A DNA stretch of 64,000 bases from Psoroptes ovis (Eukaryota > Arthropoda > Arachnida > Sarcoptiformes > Psoroptidae). The stretch is taken from positions 1 through 64,000 of the forward strand of contig PQWQ01000009.1 in NCBI GenBank assembly GCA_002943765.1, written 5' to 3'. Positions 59,073-64,000 of this stretch are shown one piece after another. Below the pieces are notes generated by a model, which was not told where the DNA came from, did no database searches, and saw nothing but the letters and a program-made list of their open reading frames with translations. Position numbers and translations under genes: made by a program. Each line of letters starts with the position of its first letter. The stretch's first letter is position 1.

Positions 59073-59928
59073 ATGGCAAACATAGCTGCCAAACGGATTA
59101 AACGTGAATTCATGGAATTACCACAATCAGATAATGATACAAATAAATTATTCCATATTGAACCGGTTGATAATAATTTATTGAATTTAACCGGTTATGT
59201 TATTGGTCCAAGTGAATCATTGTTCGAAGGAGGTCGTTTCAAAGTTGAAATTAAAAGTATGTTTAAAAGAAAATTGTTTTTAATCTAACCAATTTTTTCA
59301 TTTGTTTTAATAGTTCCAGAAACGTATCCATTTAATCCACCAAAAGTACGCTTCACGACAAAAATTTGGCATCCGAATATTTGTAAGTGTTTATCATGAA
59401 TAAAATTTTTTTTTGTAACTGTCTCAAATCATCGATAGCTTCTGTAACAGGAGCCATTTGTTTAGATATTCTAAAAGATCAATGGGCGGCTGCAATGACA
59501 TTACGTACCGTGTTGCTTAGTATTCAAGCCTTATTGACATGTATGTGTATTATTGCTTGTTAAAGTATTTATTAATTTCTGCTTAAAATCGATTAATAAA
59601 TTAGCACCTGAACCCGATGATCCACAAGATGCGGTTGTAGCAAGACAATTTAAAGATCATCCAGATTATTATCGCCAGACTGCCAAATTTTGGACATATT
59701 ATTTTGCAACAGATAGACCGGTCGAAAAACGAAAACAATTTGAGCCATATGAAGGTATTCGTTCATAAAAAAAAATAATATTTTTCGATATTCATTTTAT
59801 TAAAATTTTTTTGTGTTTTAGCAAAAATAAAACGTTTGCGCGAACTAAGCCACATTGATGAAGAACGAGCAATATGTGCATTATCTCAATTCAATTGGAA
59901 CATTGAACAAGCATTACAAAATCTGTGA
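59073..59928 (+). CDS. UBE2K: Ubiquitin-conjugating enzyme E2 K (E2-25K)
   Basis: Five exons: 59073-59256, 59314-59382, 59439-59540, 59605-59754 and 59822-59928 (stop); all introns are about 56-67 nt and phase 1. Total 612 nt, or 203 aa (human 200). The UBC fold has the HPN tripeptide (IWHPNI) and the active-site Cys92 in GAICLDIL; Trp-Ala-Ala-Ala-Met-Thr-Leu follows as in the family. After residue ~160 a UBA domain closes the protein (EERAICALSQFNWNIEQALQNL). It builds Lys48-linked ubiquitin chains. All four introns being phase 1 and near-equal in length is neat but common in this compact genome. Start chosen at MANIAAKRIKREF, which matches the family N terminus exactly. Confidence 0.96.
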
Positions 59929-61091
59929 TCCGATCTCTCCATTAAAAATAATTTCTTTGTTTTATTATCAATTTTTATAGAAAAAATTTTCCACTTTATT
60001 CAAATATTTATAAATATAAAAATACTTAGTACATATTATATAAAATACTTCCAGAATTCAATTAATATAATCATCATTACCATTATTGATTAGTATATAA
60101 TGAAAATTAATTGAAGAAAATAGTTCAGTTTAAAAAAAAATATTATTATTATCCAAGCAAATCATTAATATATTAATGTTGAAAAAAAAATTCAAAATCA
60201 AATTTATAATCATCACTCAATTTGTCCTTATATTTGTTTCATATATTTTCATAATAATTTTTAACCTTGATGATTTATTGATATGTGTATTTTTTTTCCT
60301 TCAAACATTTGATTTGATATTGATTTTGGAACAATTCAAATGAAAACATAATGAATAAATGTTTAATTAATTTAAAATAATCAACAAATAGCAGTTATTT
60401 GATGATGTTGTGTGTGAAATAATTACAATTAGTGAAAATATAGAAATTCCGAGAATTTTAAATTAGTAAATCTATTCAATCAAAGATGGAGACAGGGATT
60501 TTAAATTTAAAATAATCGATTTGCATTCAACATTGGAAATTGGCTTCAAATTTTCCAAGTTTATTATCATTTTCAACACTTTTTGTCTAATGCGGCAAGC
60601 AAAATTTATTTGAAAAATATGAAACAATGTCATCCATATTGACCAATATAAAATTGTGTTTGAATGTTTGGTGTGTGCGTTATTGAACATTGAACAAAAC
60701 AACAAAACAAAACAATCGACCAATATCAACCATTTGATATTTTCAAATAAAAAAAAAATTTCATTCAATATCATCAAATGAAAAGGTTTTTGGTGAATTT
60801 CAATTTCAATTTTTTTTTATATTCATTCCCATACAAAAAGTGAAAACAATGTAAATTCACGAAATTTGACATATTCAGGTTGATTGAACAGTGATCGACC
60901 ATAAAATATTTGAAAAACATATGAGAAGACATTTAATTTAATAAATAAAATTAAATAAATAAAATTAATCTTTCAACAAAATGTTCATGAATTCAACAAA
61001 ATGAATTAATATTAATCCATCAACCAATCAAACGATAGACTTGTTGACACGTTTGTGAATAGTTTAATCGATTAATTTTGTTTTTTGATTT

Positions 61092-61122
<31 letters not shown>

Positions 61123-63540
61123 GGAAAACACCACCAGGAATCACGGAAATATGGAGTTCAAACGAATGATAGTCAGTGAAATTTATTACTTGAAAAAACA
61201 AATAAATTGGATCGGATAAAATGAACTGGATCAAACGTATGAAAATGCAAACATTTATATTCATAAATCAAAATGACTTTGAATCAAAATGATTCATAAA
61301 CGACCAACCGAAAAACCAATAAACAACCATGAATCAATAGAGCGAATTGGATAAATTTCATAGTCAACAATCGTTTATTCAATTTATTTTTTTTTCCATT
61401 CAGGAAATGAATAAACACAAAATAAATAAAGAAAATTGGATTATATGTGTTTGTCTGTGTTTACATTTTCATTTTAAAACTATTTGGTTGATGTTTGCAT
61501 GGCATTTGCATCGTGTTCGACATTTTTTTTCCATCATGAACATATTTACATTTGACGTGCCAATTTTATTTCAATTTTTCTTCAAAATATGCTCATACTT
61601 TGTATTTCAATCATTTTTGATATTGTTACATCGACTTGTACTTTGATAAAGATAAAAAATGATTTACATTTCAAACAAAAGCATATCAAAATTGATTATC
61701 ATCATCATTGTATTTCTTGATTTTCAAATTCAAAAATGAAGAATTTACATAAAGATATTTGAATATTAGAAGATTAAGATATTAGGAAACAAAACGAAAG
61801 AAAAGTATTTCTAATTTAAATTATTTTCAAATAACAATATCAATGATGATGATGATGATGGATAAACAATATGTATTAATACATTGTTATGCGTATAATT
61901 GGTTCATTATCATATTTGCATTTTTTTGAACAAGAAATATTTTAAATATTTTAATTTTGATATTTTTCAATGAAAATAAATAATAATCATTACATTTTTA
62001 TGCAAAAATTATTGAAAATTTCAAAGTGAAAAAGGAATTTGAATAAGTAAAAGTTAATTATAAACAAGATTATGATAATAAATCAATGAATTAAATCCAA
62101 ATTGTTTTCACTTTTCCAAAGATCTAACATTCAAGAAAAAAGGACGAAAAAAAATGATTAATTGATCCAATCTAATGAAATCCGAATAGATAAATATCTT
62201 CAATGTTATAATTTAATTTGTTTCAAAAATAAATTTATTTTGTTGAAATATTTTTGTTTAATTCAAACGATGATCAAATCAATGATGAAGATGATGATGA
62301 TGATGATTAAATTATCATTATGATTGATTAATCAATCGATTTTCATCATTAATGATCAAAAACATGATGATCAATGAATCAATTAATAAGTGTTGTGTCA
62401 TCTTTTTCGATGTGAAAATTTTCTGATTCAATCGTTGATCTATTTTTGAATTAATCAAATTTTAAATCATTAAAATAAACTATTTCGATTATGTAATATG
62501 CAAAATATATTATTTTTGAAAGATTTTTATGAATGAAAAATTAAATTGATTTTAAATTGTATCAATTTTTTTAATCCTCTGTACCATATTCTTTTGTTTT
62601 TTGAATATTGTTTTTAAATTTAAAAAAAATATTTCAATCAATTGAGCATCATCCATAAAAATGAAATCATAAATCCTTGAACTCTTATTAAATGATTTCC
62701 ATTCATTCATTCATTCAAAAAAAAAAAATATAAATCATTTATTGTAATTGAATCAAAACAATTGCACGCATATGATGATGATGATGATGATGAGGCATCT
62801 TTATTTTATTATTTTTTGTTTTATTTCATTTTATTGATCATCTTTAAGCATCGAATCAATTAATTATAATAATTGTAATAATATTGCAACGTAGTGACAG
62901 TGTTCATGTTTAAATCAATATCAATATATCGGTGCATATTTTTAAATTTGTAATCCTTTCAAATAGTAAATGGATTTATACAAGAGATTTAAAAGAAAAA
63001 TTAAAATTAAAATGAAAATTCTTCTGTGTATGATCATATCGATTCAAATATCCACAAGACATTTACAATAATACTAATACTAATCATGATTATAATAATA
63101 AAAAAAATAAAAATCACGCCTGAAAAACACGCATATAATTGACGATTGTATATCTTGTATGCTTCGATTTGACCTTGTCCTGTTTATCATTATTTTTGAT
63201 TATCAACAAGAAAAAGAAAAAAACGGATAAGATTAACTTTATTATCATCAGGCAACAACTGAACAAAGTTGTTGAACAGTGATCAAGTGTTTACAATATA
63301 ACAAGATTATTATTATTATGTTTGCGAATGATGGACATCATTATACTTCTTCATTATCTGCATACAAACAGCTTCATATCACACACACGCAAAATGCTAA
63401 GCGATTAATATGATAAAATCTATTGTACATCATCTTGTCATTATTATTCTTATAATTGAAATGATTTTTAATTTGATTTGATTTTTATTGTTCAGCGAAT
63501 ATTACATGTAAAACTTACAAGAATTTTGTACTTATTTTTA
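59929..63540. other. Gene-poor AT-rich intergenic DNA
   Basis: No supported gene. Holds a long T-run (61097-61122) and GAT-type repeats (61844-61861, 62290-62307 and 62772-62793). Earlier exons of the candidate terminal exon at 63.5 kb might be hidden here, but none could be identified. Confidence 0.5.
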
Positions 63541-63636
63541 GCAAATGTTGTTAGCTAATAATGGATGTACTCTTGTACAAGCATCAACAAGTACAACACG
63601 AAAATTTAGATTTAAAAACAGAAGAAATTGAAAATG
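63541..63636 (+). CDS. Candidate terminal coding exon of an unidentified gene
   Basis: After a good acceptor (TGTACTTATTTTTAG) a frame gives QMLLANNGCTLVQASTSTTR followed by a basic Lys/Phe/Arg/Asn tail and a TGA stop. The codon content is less AT-biased than the surroundings. No start, partner exon or domain was found; it could be a last exon of a gene whose other exons are far upstream, or chance. Confidence 0.25.
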
Positions 63637-64000
63637 ATCGAAGCTGATCGATGTTCATCATTTTTTCGAAATGTGAATTGATTTATATGAATTCACACAA
63701 GACAATTTATAACAAGATCGTGATATGATTTTCAAATCATATTCTCCATTGTAACAATTATTCGTATCATATTTTCATCTTGATTTTTAGCATATTCTTG
63801 CTTGAATATCGTGTCAATCAATTAAATTTATTGTTGATTATTTTGAATTTTTTTCAATTGAAAATTTTAAATTTGGCGCCACTTTTTGTTCGTTGTTTGC
63901 TTGAGGTTCATTATTTGATCATTTGTTTTCATTTTTAAATTGAGTGATGAAAAAAAGCGATTGAAACTATTCAGATGGTGATCTCGACCGAAACTGAAAA
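63637..64000. other. Intergenic, nothing recognised
   Basis: AT-rich sequence running to the window edge; no gene seen. Confidence 0.5.

Noticed and set aside
61347..61646. 99-codon plus-strand frame
   Set aside because: Phe/His/Ile-rich composition matching T-rich background; no domain.
1..64000. tRNA, rRNA or CRISPR features
   Set aside because: No cloverleaf, ribosomal block or regularly spaced direct repeats were recognised by eye; tandem repeats present are ordinary di- and trinucleotide microsatellites.

Overview
The window reads as nuclear DNA of a small-genome arthropod. It is very AT-rich (mostly poly-T/A, TTAT and GAT-type simple sequence between genes). Genes are compact and intron-poor, with short introns of a few tens to a few hundred bases and standard GT-AG sites. 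The conserved proteins are animal ones: a Runt-domain factor, Rab14, a small heat-shock protein, TMEM53, fatty acyl-CoA reductase, NKAIN, UBE2K, QTRT2 and ZC2HC1. The style fits an acariform (dust-mite-like) mite, but that is inference from composition and gene architecture. No bacterial feature, CRISPR array or confident RNA gene was seen.

Layout, left to right. 1-5.8 kb: gene-empty AT-rich DNA with a mariner-type hairpin relic at 5.3 kb. 5.8-8.9 kb: two tandem minus-strand genes for related secreted 12-cysteine proteins of unknown function, each with three exons and identical intron phases. 11.9-13.9 kb: a DNA transposon with roughly 520-bp terminal inverted repeats around the 3' part of a DDE/SWIM transposase. 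14.2-15.9 kb: QTRT2 and a small RPABC4-like zinc-ribbon gene, both minus strand. 19.2-24.1 kb: a three-exon Runt-domain (RUNX) gene ending in a WRPY motif, followed by two tiny minus-strand genes. 25.3-30.5 kb: a complete young BEL/Pao LTR retrotransposon. 32.9-36.1 kb: a four-exon ZC2HC1-type zinc-finger gene. 37.8-38.7 kb: a five-exon Rab14. 39.2-40.0 kb: a two-exon small heat-shock gene with a probable mitochondrial presequence and a near-perfect heat-shock element plus TATA box. 42.0-50.2 kb: a TMEM53 gene whose third exon is split by a young env-bearing Ty3/Gypsy (errantivirus-like) element. 51.2-52.8 kb: fatty acyl-CoA reductase. 53.0-54.6 kb: a long NKAIN homologue (minus). 59.1-59.9 kb: five-exon UBE2K. 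The rest, to 64 kb, is gene-poor apart from one candidate terminal exon at 63.5 kb.

The genes do not form an obvious pathway. The most notable structures are: the frame-preserving insertion of the Gypsy element into TMEM53, with a perfect 4-bp target duplication; the tandem secreted cysteine-rich family; the heat-shock promoter in front of the mitochondrial-type sHSP; and the long-inverted-repeat transposon. Exon boundaries given below were worked out by hand from GT-AG sites and reading phase; in every multi-exon gene the summed length is divisible by three and ends on a stop.
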